Positions 40,090 through 49,353 are shown, counted from the stretch's first letter. The stretch is 64,000 bases of DNA from Kineosporia mesophila (GCF_021129235.1 NZ_JAJOMA010000026.1:45716-109715); one strand, 5' to 3'. Notes: generated by a model not told the origin, from the letters alone. Numbers and translations are program-made.

Positions 40090-41223
40090 ATGACGATCCG
40101 TATGGGCTTCGTGAGTTCGTACCCACCCACCGTGTGTGGGCTGGCCACCTTCACCGTTTCCCTGCGCCGCGAACTGGTCGCTGCGCGAGGTGCTCGCGGC
40201 AGCGTGATCCAGGCTGTCGACGAACCTTCCGTACCCGCCCGCGACGAGGTGATCGGTAGTCTGGTGGCCGGGGAACCGGGCAGCGGTCTGCGGGCCGCCG
40301 CGCAGCTCAACCAGGGTGACGTGGCGATCGTGCAGCACGAGTACGGCATCTACGGTGGCATCGACGGCGACGAGATCCTGCCCCTGCTGGCCGCCCTGAC
40401 CGTGCCCTCGATCGTCGTGCTGCACACCGTGCTGAGCGAGCCCACGCCCGGTCAGCGGGCCGTGCTGGAGATGGTGGCCGGGCTGGCCGGGGCCGTCGTG
40501 ACGATGGGAACGACCGCCCGCGACCGGCTCGCCACCGGGTATGCCGTCGACATGGCCAAGGTCAGCGTGATCCCGCACGGCGCCCCGGTCGTGACGGCGC
40601 CGGCCGCCCGTCCGCGGGCCGAGGCCACCACCCGCCCGACCATTCTCACCTGGGGTCTGATCGGCCCCGGCAAGGGCATCGAGTGGGGCGTCGAGGCGAT
40701 GGCGCTGCTGAGAGACCTCAGCCCCGCGCCCCGGTACCTGGTGGCCGGCCGCACCCACCCGAAAGTGCTCGCGTACGAAGGGGACGTGTACCGGCAGCGG
40801 CTGATCGACCGGACCCGGCAGCTGGGGCTGGACGACGCCGTGACCTTCGACAGTCGCTACCTGACCACCACCGACCTGAACGCCCTGGTGGCCGCTGCGG
40901 ACATCGTCCTCTTGCCCTACGACTCCACCGACCAAGTGACCTCCGGCGTGCTCAGCGAGGCCGTCGCCGCGTCCAAACCCGTGGTGGCGACCAGGTTCCC
41001 GCACGCCGTGGAACTGCTCGCGGGCGGCGCCGGCCTGCTCGTGCCGCACCGCGACCCGATCGCCACGGCGACCGCCCTGCGCACCCTCCTGACCCGCCGC
41101 GACATCGCCGAGGACATGAGCCGGGCCGCGGTCACCACCACGCCCGGCGTGCTCTGGCCCGCGGTGGCCCGGCGCTACCTGGCGCTCGCCGACCAGTTGT
41201 TACGAGATCGGGTGGGCGCATGA
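40090..41223 (+). CDS. GT4-family glycosyltransferase, first in a mannoside-like cluster
   Basis: The 377-residue GT-B retaining glycosyltransferase has VSSYPPTVCGLATFT at the N-terminus, VIPHGAP, ILTWGLIGPGKGIEWGVEA and the C-terminal VLLPYDSTDQVTSGVLSEAV with the E of the ExxxE-type motif. NDP-sugar donor and acceptor are unknown. The ATG follows a purine-rich GAAAGG. Its stop overlaps the next start (ATGA), and the third gene of the operon is a GH130 family member. Confidence 0.86.
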   Translation: MTIRMGFVSSYPPTVCGLATFTVSLRRELVAARGARGSVIQAVDEPSVPARDEVIGSLVAGEPGSGLRAAAQLNQGDVAIVQHEYGIYGGIDGDEILPLLAALTVPSIVVLHTVLSEPTPGQRAVLEMVAGLAGAVVTMGTTARDRLATGYAVDMAKVSVIPHGAPVVTAPAARPRAEATTRPTILTWGLIGPGKGIEWGVEAMALLRDLSPAPRYLVAGRTHPKVLAYEGDVYRQRLIDRTRQLGLDDAVTFDSRYLTTTDLNALVAAADIVLLPYDSTDQVTSGVLSEAVAASKPVVATRFPHAVELLAGGAGLLVPHRDPIATATALRTLLTRRDIAEDMSRAAVTTTPGVLWPAVARRYLALADQLLRDRVGA

Positions 41224-42233
41224 CCACGACCAGTACCGCCCCCGGGCCGCTGTTCGGCCATCTCCGGCGGCTCACCGTCGGGCCCGGCCTGTTCGAGCAC
41301 GCCGACCATGCCGACCCACGTCCCGAACACGGCTACTGCGTGGATGATGTCGCGCGGGCGCTGGTCGTGACCAGCCGCGAGCCGGACCCGTCCGCGCAGG
41401 TCCAGGCGCTGGCCCGCACCTACCTGGACTTCACCCTGGCCGCGCTGCGGCCCGACGGCTCCTGCCACAACCGGATGAGCGTGGACGGCACCTGGTCCGA
41501 GCCCGGCACCGGCGACTGGTGGGGCCGGGCCGTCTGGGGCCTGGGGGTGGCCAGTGCCCACGGGCCGACGGCACAGTTCCGGGCCGAGGCGTTGCGGGGT
41601 TTCCGGCTGGCCGCGACCGCCCGTCCGTCGCCCCATCTGCGGCCCCACACGTTCGCCGCCCTGGGGTCCTTCGAGGTGGGTGACGAGCACGACCTGCTGC
41701 GCGACGCCGTCCGGGCCGTCGGCGTCCCCTCCCCGGCCATGGCCGACCCGTTCTGGCCCTGGCCCGAACGCTGGCTCACCTACGCCAACGCCTCGATCGC
41801 CGAGGCCCTGCTGGTGGCGGGCTCGGCCCTGGGTGACCGGGCCGCCCTCGGGCACGGACTGCGGTTGCTGGACTTCCTGGTCCGCACCGAGACCCGCGAC
41901 GGCCACCTGTCGGTGACGCCCGTGCACGGCCGCGACCGGGCGGCCGATGAGCCCGGGTTCGACCAGCAGCCGATCGAGGTGTCGACCCTGGCCGATGCCT
42001 GCGCCCGCGCGTACGACCTGACCGGTGAGGAACGCTGGCGCACCGCGGTCGGCACGGCCTGGGCCTGGTTCCTGGGCAAGAACGACTCCGGTGTGCCGAT
42101 GTTCGACCCGGCCACCGGCGCCGGGTACGACGGTCTGCTGAAAGACGGCCGAAACCTCAACCAGGGCGCGGAATCCACCCTGGCCGTGATTTCCACCGGA
42201 CAACAGGCGCGCCGTCTGGGGGTGTGGGCATGA
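41220..42233 (+). CDS. Alpha/alpha-barrel protein, glycosyltransferase-associated
   Basis: The 337-residue protein is mostly helical with repeated aromatic patterns: HGYCVDDVARALVVT, YLDFTLAALRPDGSCHN, WWGRAVWGLGVA and YANASIAEALLVAGSALGD, like an (alpha/alpha)6 barrel. It is often encoded between a GT4 and a GH130 protein. No catalytic pair can be named with confidence; D/E in CVDDVARA and NQGAESTLA are candidates. Start and stop overlap both neighbours by four bases, so it is probably part of the same glycan machinery. Function unknown. Confidence 0.7.
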   Translation: MTTTSTAPGPLFGHLRRLTVGPGLFEHADHADPRPEHGYCVDDVARALVVTSREPDPSAQVQALARTYLDFTLAALRPDGSCHNRMSVDGTWSEPGTGDWWGRAVWGLGVASAHGPTAQFRAEALRGFRLAATARPSPHLRPHTFAALGSFEVGDEHDLLRDAVRAVGVPSPAMADPFWPWPERWLTYANASIAEALLVAGSALGDRAALGHGLRLLDFLVRTETRDGHLSVTPVHGRDRAADEPGFDQQPIEVSTLADACARAYDLTGEERWRTAVGTAWAWFLGKNDSGVPMFDPATGAGYDGLLKDGRNLNQGAESTLAVISTGQQARRLGVWA

Positions 42234-43693
42234 CGCTCGCGCACCCGCTGCCCGACATGGTCCTGCCCGACCCGGCCCGGGTGATCGCCCGGCTCTTCGT
42301 ACCCGGGGAGGAGCTCTCGCACGGCACCTCCCGCCGGGGTGCCGTGGTCGCCCGGGTTCTCGCCCTGCCCGAGATCGAGGTGGAGCAGTTGGTGGACGAA
42401 CTCCTGCGCGACTTCCGGGGGCGGCACCGCGGTTACCACGATCTCCTGCTCGCCCACGCCGCGCTGGTCAGCCCGCACGTGCTGGGCGAGGCCCGGATGT
42501 CGGTCAGCCGCACCCTGCTGATGGGCGCCACCTTCACGAACGAGTACGCGCTGGAGGGAGCGGCGCTGTGCAACCCGAGCGCGGTGCCGCACCCGGACCA
42601 GAGTGGCCTTCGACCCGGTCAGTTACGGCTGGCGATCAGCCTGCGGGCCATCGGTGAGGGGCATCTCTCGTCCATCGGCTTCTGCACCGCCGTGGCCGGG
42701 CCCGGACCGGAGTGGACGTTCGAACCGCGGCCGCTGCCCGTGGTTCCCGGCACGAGCTCCCCGGCGCTGTGGCACCGCGAGCACCTGCGGGCGGTGCTGG
42801 CCGACCGGGGGAAGATCGACGGCCTCGCCCACAGCGTGCTGGTCAGCCTGCCCGAGCAGTTCACCGCGGCCGATCTGGAGATCGCCCTGGCCGGTGCCCA
42901 TCACGACCGGCTCGGCCACTTCGGCGGCCGGCCCACCACCGAGCTGCTGCGTCACCTGGTCACGTCGGCCTACCAGGTGACCTTCCCCGACGACATCGAC
43001 CTTGGTCAGCAGGTGCTCTTCCCGGTCTCCGAGGAGGAGAGCAACGGGCTTGAGGACGCCCGTTTCGTGCGGTTCACGGGGGACGACGGGTCGGTCGGGT
43101 ACCGGGCGACCTACACCGCCTACGACGGACGGCAGATCGCCCCGCGCCTGCTGATCAGCTCCGACCTGCGCACTTTTCACGCGCACCGGCTGGCCGGCCC
43201 GGCCGCGCGGAACAAGGGCATGGCCCTCTTCCCGCGCCTGGTGGGCGGGGAACACCTGGCGCTGTGCCGCTCGGACGGGGAGAGCACCAGCCTGACCCGC
43301 TCGGCCGATGGATTCGTCTGGCAGGAGCCCACCGCGCTGCAGACCCCCGCCTTGCCGTGGGAGGTACTCCAGGTGGGCAACTGTGGTTCGCCGATCGAGA
43401 CCGACCGGGGCTGGCTGGTGCTGACCCACGGAGTCGGCCCGATGCGGGTGTACGCGATCGGGGCGCTGCTGCTGGATCTCGACGACCCCACGCGGGTGCT
43501 CGCCCACCTGGAAGAGCCCTTCCTGCGCGCGGCCCCGGCCGAACGTGAGGGGTACGTGCCGAACGTCGTGTACTCCTGCGGAGGAGTGGTTCACGACGGA
43601 CGTCTGTGGCTTCCGTACGGCATCGGGGACGCGCGGATCGGGGTGGCGTGGGCCGACGTCGAGGAACTGCTCGACGCCATGAAGCCCCACTGA
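42230..43693 (+). CDS. GH130-family mannoside phosphorylase/hydrolase-like protein
   Basis: The 487-residue protein has an N-terminal helical extension (~1-115, LLRDFRGRHRGYHDLLLAHA) and a five-bladed GH130 core: GATFTNEYALEGAALCNPSA, GEGHLSSIGF, EEESNGLEDARFVRF, NKGMALFPRLVGG, WEVLQVGNCGSPIET and LPYGIGDARIGVA. GH130 enzymes phosphorolyse or hydrolyse beta-mannosides. It ends 9 bases before a convergent GT4 gene. Confidence 0.86.
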   Translation: MTLAHPLPDMVLPDPARVIARLFVPGEELSHGTSRRGAVVARVLALPEIEVEQLVDELLRDFRGRHRGYHDLLLAHAALVSPHVLGEARMSVSRTLLMGATFTNEYALEGAALCNPSAVPHPDQSGLRPGQLRLAISLRAIGEGHLSSIGFCTAVAGPGPEWTFEPRPLPVVPGTSSPALWHREHLRAVLADRGKIDGLAHSVLVSLPEQFTAADLEIALAGAHHDRLGHFGGRPTTELLRHLVTSAYQVTFPDDIDLGQQVLFPVSEEESNGLEDARFVRFTGDDGSVGYRATYTAYDGRQIAPRLLISSDLRTFHAHRLAGPAARNKGMALFPRLVGGEHLALCRSDGESTSLTRSADGFVWQEPTALQTPALPWEVLQVGNCGSPIETDRGWLVLTHGVGPMRVYAIGALLLDLDDPTRVLAHLEEPFLRAAPAEREGYVPNVVYSCGGVVHDGRLWLPYGIGDARIGVAWADVEELLDAMKPH

Positions 43694-43702
43694 CCAGAGA
43701 GC

Positions 43703-44701
43703 TCAGAGGGCGGTGAAGAGCTGTTCGTAGGCGGCGACCATGCGCTGCGCGGTGAAGCGGGTCTCGACGTCTTCCCGGCAGGTGCGGCGGTTCAGGGTCG
43801 CGACCTGCTCGACAGCCTTCACCGCCTGATCCAGATCGTGCGGGAGAAAACCGGTTTCCCCGGGCCGGACCAGCTCCGGCAGTGACCCCAGGGCGTACGC
43901 GATCACCGGCGTGCCGGTGGCGAGCGACTCCACCACGGACAGCCCGAACGGCTCGGCGAAGCTGATCAGGTGCAGCAGGGCCAGCGCGCCCCCGAGCAGC
44001 CGGTCGCGCTCGGCCGGGCCGACCGGGCCCAGATAGGTGACGTCCGGCCCCAGGTGCGGTTCGACCTGATCGGCGAAATATTCCTGGTCCTGGATGATTC
44101 CGGCCAGGACCAGGGGCAGGCCCGCGCGCCGGGCGACCTCGATCGCGCGGTGGGCGCCCTTGTGCGGGTGGATCCGGCCCAGGAACAGCAGGTATACGCC
44201 GGCCTCGGGCCGGAAGGTGAACTCCGCCAGGTCGATGCCGTGGTGGATCGTCGCCCGGTAGGGCAGGTCCGGGTGCCGGTCGGCGTCACTGATCGAGACG
44301 TAGTGACCGACGTCGGCGTAGGCCCGGTAGACCGGCAGGATCGCGGGGGAGGAGAAGCCGTGAATGGTGGTGACCACCGGCGTCCGCACCAGACGGCTGT
44401 ACGTCAGGGGCAGGAAGTCGAACTGGTTGGACAGCACGTCGAACTCGCCGGCCCGTTCGAAAGCGGCCGAGATGTGCAGGCTTTCGTAGACCTTCGCGTC
44501 GAGCGTGAGGTCTTCCTCGTACCCGGCCGGGCTCTCGGCGTGCAGCCGGCCGGCGGTGAGCGAGTCGGCGGTCGCGAACAGCGTGACCTCGTGCCCGAGC
44601 GCGACCAGCCCCTCGGCCAGGGTCGACGCCACTTGTTCCCACGGCCCGTACGACCACGGCGGCGTGCGGTGCGCGACCGAGGCGATCACCCCGATACGCA
44701 T
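43703..44701 (-). CDS. GT4-family glycosyltransferase, second of the cluster
   Basis: The 332-residue GT-B retaining enzyme has HGIDLAEF, FLGRIHPHKGAHRAIEVAR, the PFGLSVVESLATGTPVIAYA motif and GSLPELVRPGETGFLP. It is a family-4 member with the ESLA/T catalytic Glu motif and the N-terminal PWSYGPWEQVASTLAEGLVA acceptor loop. The ATG at 44701 is preceded by a strong hairpin that terminates the MFS gene upstream. It faces the GH130 operon tail-to-tail. Confidence 0.87.
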   Translation of the reverse strand: MRIGVIASVAHRTPPWSYGPWEQVASTLAEGLVALGHEVTLFATADSLTAGRLHAESPAGYEEDLTLDAKVYESLHISAAFERAGEFDVLSNQFDFLPLTYSRLVRTPVVTTIHGFSSPAILPVYRAYADVGHYVSISDADRHPDLPYRATIHHGIDLAEFTFRPEAGVYLLFLGRIHPHKGAHRAIEVARRAGLPLVLAGIIQDQEYFADQVEPHLGPDVTYLGPVGPAERDRLLGGALALLHLISFAEPFGLSVVESLATGTPVIAYALGSLPELVRPGETGFLPHDLDQAVKAVEQVATLNRRTCREDVETRFTAQRMVAAYEQLFTAL

Positions 44702-44713
44702 GGCCCCAGCATA

Positions 44714-44752
44714 GTGCGGGGAGCCACCGGCGACATCGGTGGCTCCCCGCAC
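44714..44752 (-). terminator. Strong 16-bp-stem terminator after the MFS gene
   Basis: GTGCGGGGAGCCACCG at 44714-44729 pairs perfectly with CGGTGGCTCCCCGCAC at 44737-44752 around a 7-base loop, 12 bases after the MFS stop and 13 bases before the GT4 start. Confidence 0.85.
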
Positions 44753-44763
44753 GCGTCCCGTGA

Positions 44764-46218
44764 TCAGTGAGCGGCCTGGGTGGCCGGCTCCTCGGCCGTC
44801 TCGACCGGGAGGGCCGGGGTGGCCACCGGCTGGGCGGCCGGGATGAGCGCGGCCAGCACCGCGGCGAGCAGGGAGACCCCGGCACCGAGCATCAGGGCCA
44901 CGCGGAACCCGTCCTCGGAGGCCAGGGAGAACCCGCCGAGATCGATCGTCATCTGCGCCAGCACCACACCGATGACGGCCGAGCCGATCGTCGTGCCCAG
45001 CGAGCGCATCAGGGTGTTGAACCCGTTGGCGGCGGCGGTCTCGGAGATCGGGACCGCACCCATGATCAGGGCGGGCATGGAACCGTAGGCCAGGGCGACA
45101 CCACCGCTGATGACGATGCCCGAGACCATGAGGCCCCACGCGTCCCCCATCAGGAACAGGGAGAGGCCGTAACCGGCGGCGATGATGATCGCGCCCAGGG
45201 ACAGCACGGCCTTGGGGCCGCGGCTGTCGATGAGCTTCCCGCCGACGGGGGAGATGACCATCATGACCAGGCCGGCGGGGGCCATCCAGAGACCGGTGGC
45301 GAGCATCGACTGCCCGAGGCCGTAGCCGGTGGCGGAGGGGAACTGCAGCAGCTGCGGAAAGACCAGCATCTGGGCGTACATGCCGATGCCGACGAACACC
45401 GAGGCGATGTTGGTGACGAGCACGCGGGGGCGGGCGGTGGTGCGCAGGTCGACCAGCGGGTCGGTGGTGCGGGTCTCCCAGAAGCCCCAGGAGAGCAGCG
45501 AGAGCACGGCCACGGCGAACAGGATCAGCGTGGTGGCCGAGGTCCAGCCCCAGTCGGCGCCCTTGGAGATGGCCAGGAGCAGCGACACCAGGCCGACGGC
45601 CAGGCCGAGGGCACCCGGGTAGTCGAAGCGCTGGCCCTTCGCGGCGGCCGGGGTGGTCGGCACGAAGGTGTAGATCAGGCCGGCGACGATCAGGGCCAGC
45701 CCGGCCGAGCCCCAGAACAGCACGCGCCAGCTGGCGTACTCGGCCACCGCGGCGGCGATCGGCAGGCCGAGGCCGCCACCGATGCCCATCGAGGCGCTGA
45801 CCAGGGCGATGGAGCTGCTCAGGCGGGCGGCGGGCACCACGTCACGCAGCAGGGCGATGCCCAGCGGCACCATGCCCATGCCCAGTCCCTGCATACCGCG
45901 CCCGACGATCATCGGGACGACGGAGGACGAGAGGGCACAGATGATCGAGCCGGCGATCAGGGGGACGCTGCACGCCAGCAGCATCGTGCGCTTACCGAGC
46001 ATGTCGCCGAGGCGCCCGGCGATCGGCACGGCGACACCGGCCACCAGCAGGGTCACGGTGATGACCCAGGCGGCGTTGCCGGAGGTGGTGTTCAGGATCT
46101 GGGGCAGCTCGGCGATGAGCGGCGTGACGAGGGTCTGCATGACGGCCGCGGTGGTGCCGGCGAAGGCCAGGGTGGCCACCACCGCACCGGAGCGGGTCGT
46201 GCTTTCGGGGGTGCTCAA
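44764..46218 (-). CDS. MFS transporter, DHA2 type
   Basis: The 484-residue protein has about 14 membrane segments: VVATLAFAGTTAAVMQTLVT, AELPQILNTTSGNAAWVITV, GRLGDMLGKRTMLLAC, GRGMQGLGMGMVPLGIALLRD and PVGGKLIDSRGPKAVL. It is a drug/metabolite exporter. It is divergent from a MarR gene with a 9-3-9 palindrome between, and a strong terminator follows. Confidence 0.88.
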   Translation of the reverse strand: MSTPESTTRSGAVVATLAFAGTTAAVMQTLVTPLIAELPQILNTTSGNAAWVITVTLLVAGVAVPIAGRLGDMLGKRTMLLACSVPLIAGSIICALSSSVVPMIVGRGMQGLGMGMVPLGIALLRDVVPAARLSSSIALVSASMGIGGGLGLPIAAAVAEYASWRVLFWGSAGLALIVAGLIYTFVPTTPAAAKGQRFDYPGALGLAVGLVSLLLAISKGADWGWTSATTLILFAVAVLSLLSWGFWETRTTDPLVDLRTTARPRVLVTNIASVFVGIGMYAQMLVFPQLLQFPSATGYGLGQSMLATGLWMAPAGLVMMVISPVGGKLIDSRGPKAVLSLGAIIIAAGYGLSLFLMGDAWGLMVSGIVISGGVALAYGSMPALIMGAVPISETAAANGFNTLMRSLGTTIGSAVIGVVLAQMTIDLGGFSLASEDGFRVALMLGAGVSLLAAVLAALIPAAQPVATPALPVETAEEPATQAAH

Positions 46219-46251
46219 AGCCGGTCTCCAGGGTGAGAGGTCTACGACGTT

Positions 46252-46272
46252 TCATGTGTACGATACACATGA
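46252..46272. promoter_or_regulatory. MarR operator, MFS/MarR divergent promoter
   Basis: TCATGTGTAcgaTACACATGA is a perfect palindrome with 9-base arms and a 3-base spacer, 34 bp upstream of the MFS start. It is AT-rich in a GC-rich setting and fits a MarR dimer site. Confidence 0.8.
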
Positions 46273-46378
46273 CATGCATGGTGCACACAATAGAACTCGC
46301 CGGGACGGCGTAGGCGGGCCCGGTGGCCCATGGGAAACTGGCCTCGGGCAAGGTCTGGAGATTCGGGAAGTGAGCGGG

Positions 46379-46819
46379 ATGAATCGGTCCGCGGAGATCG
46401 AGTACGAGCAGATGCTGCTCGCGCGGCACTCGCTGGTGACCGTCAATCGTCAGCACCTGCTCGAGCGCAGTGCCTACATCCTGCTCTGCCGGATCGAGGT
46501 GCAGGGCCGGATGTCGATCAGTGAGCTGAGTGAGGCGCTCGGGCTCGACGTCTCCACGCTCAACCGGCAGACGGCGGCGGCCATGCGGGCCGGCCTGCTC
46601 GAGCGCATCGCCGACCCCGACGGCGGTATCGCGCGGAAGTTCGTCATCACGCAGCAGGGGTCCGAACTGCTGGTCGCCCAGCGCTCGATGATGAGGAACG
46701 GTCTGGACAAGCTGATGGCCGACTGGAGCGACGAGGAGATCGCCGACTTCGGCGCCTTCCTCCGGCGGTTCAACATGGACATAGAGCGCCATACCGGCCG
46801 CATCTGGCCGCGCCCCTGA
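46379..46819 (+). CDS. MarR-family regulator
   Basis: The 146-residue winged-helix protein carries SISELSEALGLDVSTLNRQT, AAAMRAGLLERIADPDGGIA and RKFVITQQGSELL, the MarR wing. The ATG at 46379 is preferred over the longer open frame upstream, which would run through the operator. It is divergent from the DHA2 exporter, its probable target. Its stop directly abuts the stop of the convergent Lrp gene (46819/46820). Confidence 0.87.
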   Translation: MNRSAEIEYEQMLLARHSLVTVNRQHLLERSAYILLCRIEVQGRMSISELSEALGLDVSTLNRQTAAAMRAGLLERIADPDGGIARKFVITQQGSELLVAQRSMMRNGLDKLMADWSDEEIADFGAFLRRFNMDIERHTGRIWPRP

Positions 46820-47248
46820 CTACATCAGCACCGACGTGAGCAGCAGGCTGGTCTCCGAGTTCACCACGCCCTCGACCGATCTGATCCGGCTCAGTACCCG
46901 GTCGAACTCGGCCAGCGAGGTGGTACGGGTCTCGGCGACCAGGTCCCAGCCGCCGTTGGTGGTGTGCAGCGAAACAATCTCGGGAAGTCCCCGTAACTTG
47001 GCGATAACACGTTCGGTGGCGCGGCCTTCCAGCTCGATGAAGGAGACCGCCCGGACGTCACCGCCCGCGTCTTCCCGCACGCGCGTGGTGAAACCGATGA
47101 TGACACCGGTGCGTTGCAGGCGCTCGATGCGCTGCGTGATGGTGCCCCGGCTCACCCCGAGCCGGCGGGCCAGCGCGGCGGCCGGCTCACGCGCATCAAT
47201 CCGCAAAGCGGAGAGCAGCTTTCGGTCGAGATCGTCAAGATCGGGCAC
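46820..47248 (-). CDS. Lrp/AsnC-family regulator
   Basis: The 142-residue protein has an N-terminal helix-turn-helix (LDDLDRKLLSALRIDAREPA, then LARRLGVSRGTITQRIERLQ) and a C-terminal RAM ligand domain (IIGFTTRV; EIVSLHTTNGGWDLVAETRT). It is divergent from ornithine cyclodeaminase and a CtlX-like hydrolase, so arginine, ornithine or proline is the likely effector. Confidence 0.89.
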   Translation of the reverse strand: MPDLDDLDRKLLSALRIDAREPAAALARRLGVSRGTITQRIERLQRTGVIIGFTTRVREDAGGDVRAVSFIELEGRATERVIAKLRGLPEIVSLHTTNGGWDLVAETRTTSLAEFDRVLSRIRSVEGVVNSETSLLLTSVLM

Positions 47249-47362
47249 GCGCCCACTCTAGCGGTGGCGATGTGCTCGCCGGAACTGCGCAATCTGCTGG
47301 ATCCGGCCCCGCAGATCGATCGGTTGGCTGGTTGTCCGGCAGCGGGGCTGATTCCTACGCTC

Positions 47363-48385
47363 ATGGCCATGCTGTTCGTCAACGTGCAGAACATGGCCCG
47401 ATGGGTGTCCGAAACCGGGCCCGAGGCAATCATCTCCGGCATGACCGAGGCCCTGGAGCGCAACTTCCGCCGGTGGCCGGAGTTCGACCGCACCCCGCGA
47501 CTGGCCGCTCACTCACCGGTGGGTGTCATCGAGCTGATGCCGACCACGGACGGTGAGGCGTACACCTTCAAGTACGTGAACGGGCACCCGGGCAACCCGG
47601 CGCACGGCCTGCAGACCGTCACCGCCTTCGGGGTGATGGCCGATGTCTACACCGGTTACCCGACCTTCATCTCCGAGATGACCCTCCTGACCGCGCTGCG
47701 CACCGCTGCGACCTCGGCCCTGGCTGCCCGCTGGCTGGCCCCGCGCGACGTGGACACCATGGCCATGATCGGCGCCGGTTCCCAGGCCGAGTTCCAGGCC
47801 CTGGGAATGCGCGCCCAGCTCGGGATCTCGAAGCTACGGGTGTTCGACGTCGATCCCGCGGCCACGGCCAAGTTCGTGCGCAACCTGCGGGGTCTCGGGT
47901 TCGGGATCGAGGTGGCCGCGAGCGCCGCCGACGCGGTCCGCGACACCCGGATCATCACCACCTGCACCGCCGACAAGGCCAACGCCGCCGTGCTCCAGTT
48001 CGCCGACGTCACGCCGGGCGCCTACCTGAACGCGATCGGCGGTGACTGCCCGGGCAAGACCGAGCTCGACCCGCGCATCGTCGAAGAGGCCGACGTGTTC
48101 GTCGAGCACACCGAGCAGACCCGGATCGAGGGCGAGATCCAGCGTCAGGCGGCTGATTTCCCGGTGACCGAGCTGTGGCGGGTGATTCGCGGCGAAGCCC
48201 CGGCGGGCAGCGGGCGCACCGTGGTGTTCGACTCGGTGGGGTTCGCGATCGAGGACTTCACCGCCCTGGCCTACGTGCGCGAGGCCGTGACGGGCACCCG
48301 GTACGCCGAGCACATCGACCTGATCGCCGGCCCCGACGACCCCAAAGACCTGTTCGGGATGCTCGGTGCCCCTGTTCCCGCCTGA
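47363..48385 (+). CDS. ocd: Ornithine cyclodeaminase
   Basis: The 340-residue protein is of the ornithine cyclodeaminase/mu-crystallin family: MLFVNVQNMARWVSETGPEA at the start, DRTPRLAAHSPVGVIELMPT, the substrate/Lys region FKYVNGHPGNPAHG, the NAD motif MAMIGAGSQAEFQALGM, and DVTPGAYLNAIGGDCPGKTE. It converts ornithine to proline with release of ammonia, using NAD+. ATG 47363 gives the family start; the upstream open frame is antisense to the Lrp gene. The last 20 bases overlap the next gene. Confidence 0.9.
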   Translation: MAMLFVNVQNMARWVSETGPEAIISGMTEALERNFRRWPEFDRTPRLAAHSPVGVIELMPTTDGEAYTFKYVNGHPGNPAHGLQTVTAFGVMADVYTGYPTFISEMTLLTALRTAATSALAARWLAPRDVDTMAMIGAGSQAEFQALGMRAQLGISKLRVFDVDPAATAKFVRNLRGLGFGIEVAASAADAVRDTRIITTCTADKANAAVLQFADVTPGAYLNAIGGDCPGKTELDPRIVEEADVFVEHTEQTRIEGEIQRQAADFPVTELWRVIRGEAPAGSGRTVVFDSVGFAIEDFTALAYVREAVTGTRYAEHIDLIAGPDDPKDLFGMLGAPVPA

Positions 48386-49319
48386 GGCCGGGCTGCACCA
48401 GGCGCCCTCCGCGGTCGTCATGGTGCGCCCGCACCTGTTCCGCTCCAACCCGGCAACCATGGCGGACAACGGATTCCAGCGGGAGTCCGGCGGTTCGGCG
48501 GCGATGGACGCGTGGCGCGAGACGACCGCGGTCGCGGACGCCCTGCGCGGTCACGGGGTGGAGGTCCACCTCTTCGAGGACCCGACCGACCGCACCCCCG
48601 ACAGCGTCTTCCCCAACAACTGGTTCACCACGCACCCGGACGGGACGGTCGTCCTTTATCCGATGTATGTCGCGAACCGGCGGCTGGAACGCCGGGACGA
48701 CGTGGTCGAGTTGCTGCGGGAGCGTTACCGGGTGCGGCGCGTGGTCGATCTGGCCCTCGGCGCCGCGCCCGGAGTGGCCCTGGAGGGGACGGGCGCCCTG
48801 GTGCTCGACCATGTCGCCCGCACGGCCTACGTCTGCCGGTCGCATCGCACCGACACTCGCCTGGTGGCCCGGTTCTGTGACGAACTGGGTTACGAGGCGG
48901 TGGTTTTCGACGCGGCCGACCGGGGCGAGGCGGTCTATCACACCAACGTCATGATGGCGGTGGGCACCACCTTCGCGGTGATCGGGGCCTCGCTGGTCGA
49001 CGAGGGCGACCGGCCCGTCGTCCTGGAGTCGCTGGAGGCGAGCGGCCGCGACGTGATCCGCCTGTCGCGGGAGCAGATCCGCCGGTTCGCGGGCAACTGC
49101 CTGGAGCTGACCGGCCCGGCCGGTTCCGTGCTGGCCCTGTCGGTGACGGCGCACGCCGCCCTCACCGGCCGGCAGCGGGCGCGCCTGGCCGAGCACACCA
49201 CCCTGGTGCCCCTGAGCGTGCCGACGATCGAGACGGCGGGTGGATCGGTGCGCTGCATGCTGGCGGGGATCCATCTGGAGCCGACAGCGGTCCTGTCACC
49301 TCGTCCGTCAGCGATCTGA
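48366..49319 (+). CDS. ctlX: CtlX-type citrulline/arginine hydrolase (amidinotransferase superfamily)
   Basis: The 317-residue guanidino-group hydrolase fold has QAPSAVVMVRPHLFRSNPAT near the start, DSVFPNNWFTTHPDGTVVLY, GTGALVLDHVARTAYVCRS, the catalytic His in YHTNVMMAVG, and a final Cys (SVRCMLAGIHLE). It would generate ornithine from citrulline or arginine, feeding the ornithine cyclodeaminase encoded just before it. Cyanobacterial AgrE/ArgZ fuses these two activities in one protein. The GTG at 48366 is used because the conserved N-terminus begins there. Confidence 0.85.
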   Translation: MPLFPPEAGLHQAPSAVVMVRPHLFRSNPATMADNGFQRESGGSAAMDAWRETTAVADALRGHGVEVHLFEDPTDRTPDSVFPNNWFTTHPDGTVVLYPMYVANRRLERRDDVVELLRERYRVRRVVDLALGAAPGVALEGTGALVLDHVARTAYVCRSHRTDTRLVARFCDELGYEAVVFDAADRGEAVYHTNVMMAVGTTFAVIGASLVDEGDRPVVLESLEASGRDVIRLSREQIRRFAGNCLELTGPAGSVLALSVTAHAALTGRQRARLAEHTTLVPLSVPTIETAGGSVRCMLAGIHLEPTAVLSPRPSAI

Positions 49320-49353
49320 ACCCCGACCGGGCCCCTGGCCGTCCGGGCCGCCG

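Noticed and set aside
42623..43690. 355-codon minus-strand frame opposite GH130
   Set aside because: The plus-strand frame has clear GH130 motifs and overlapping start/stop coupling; the minus frame has none.
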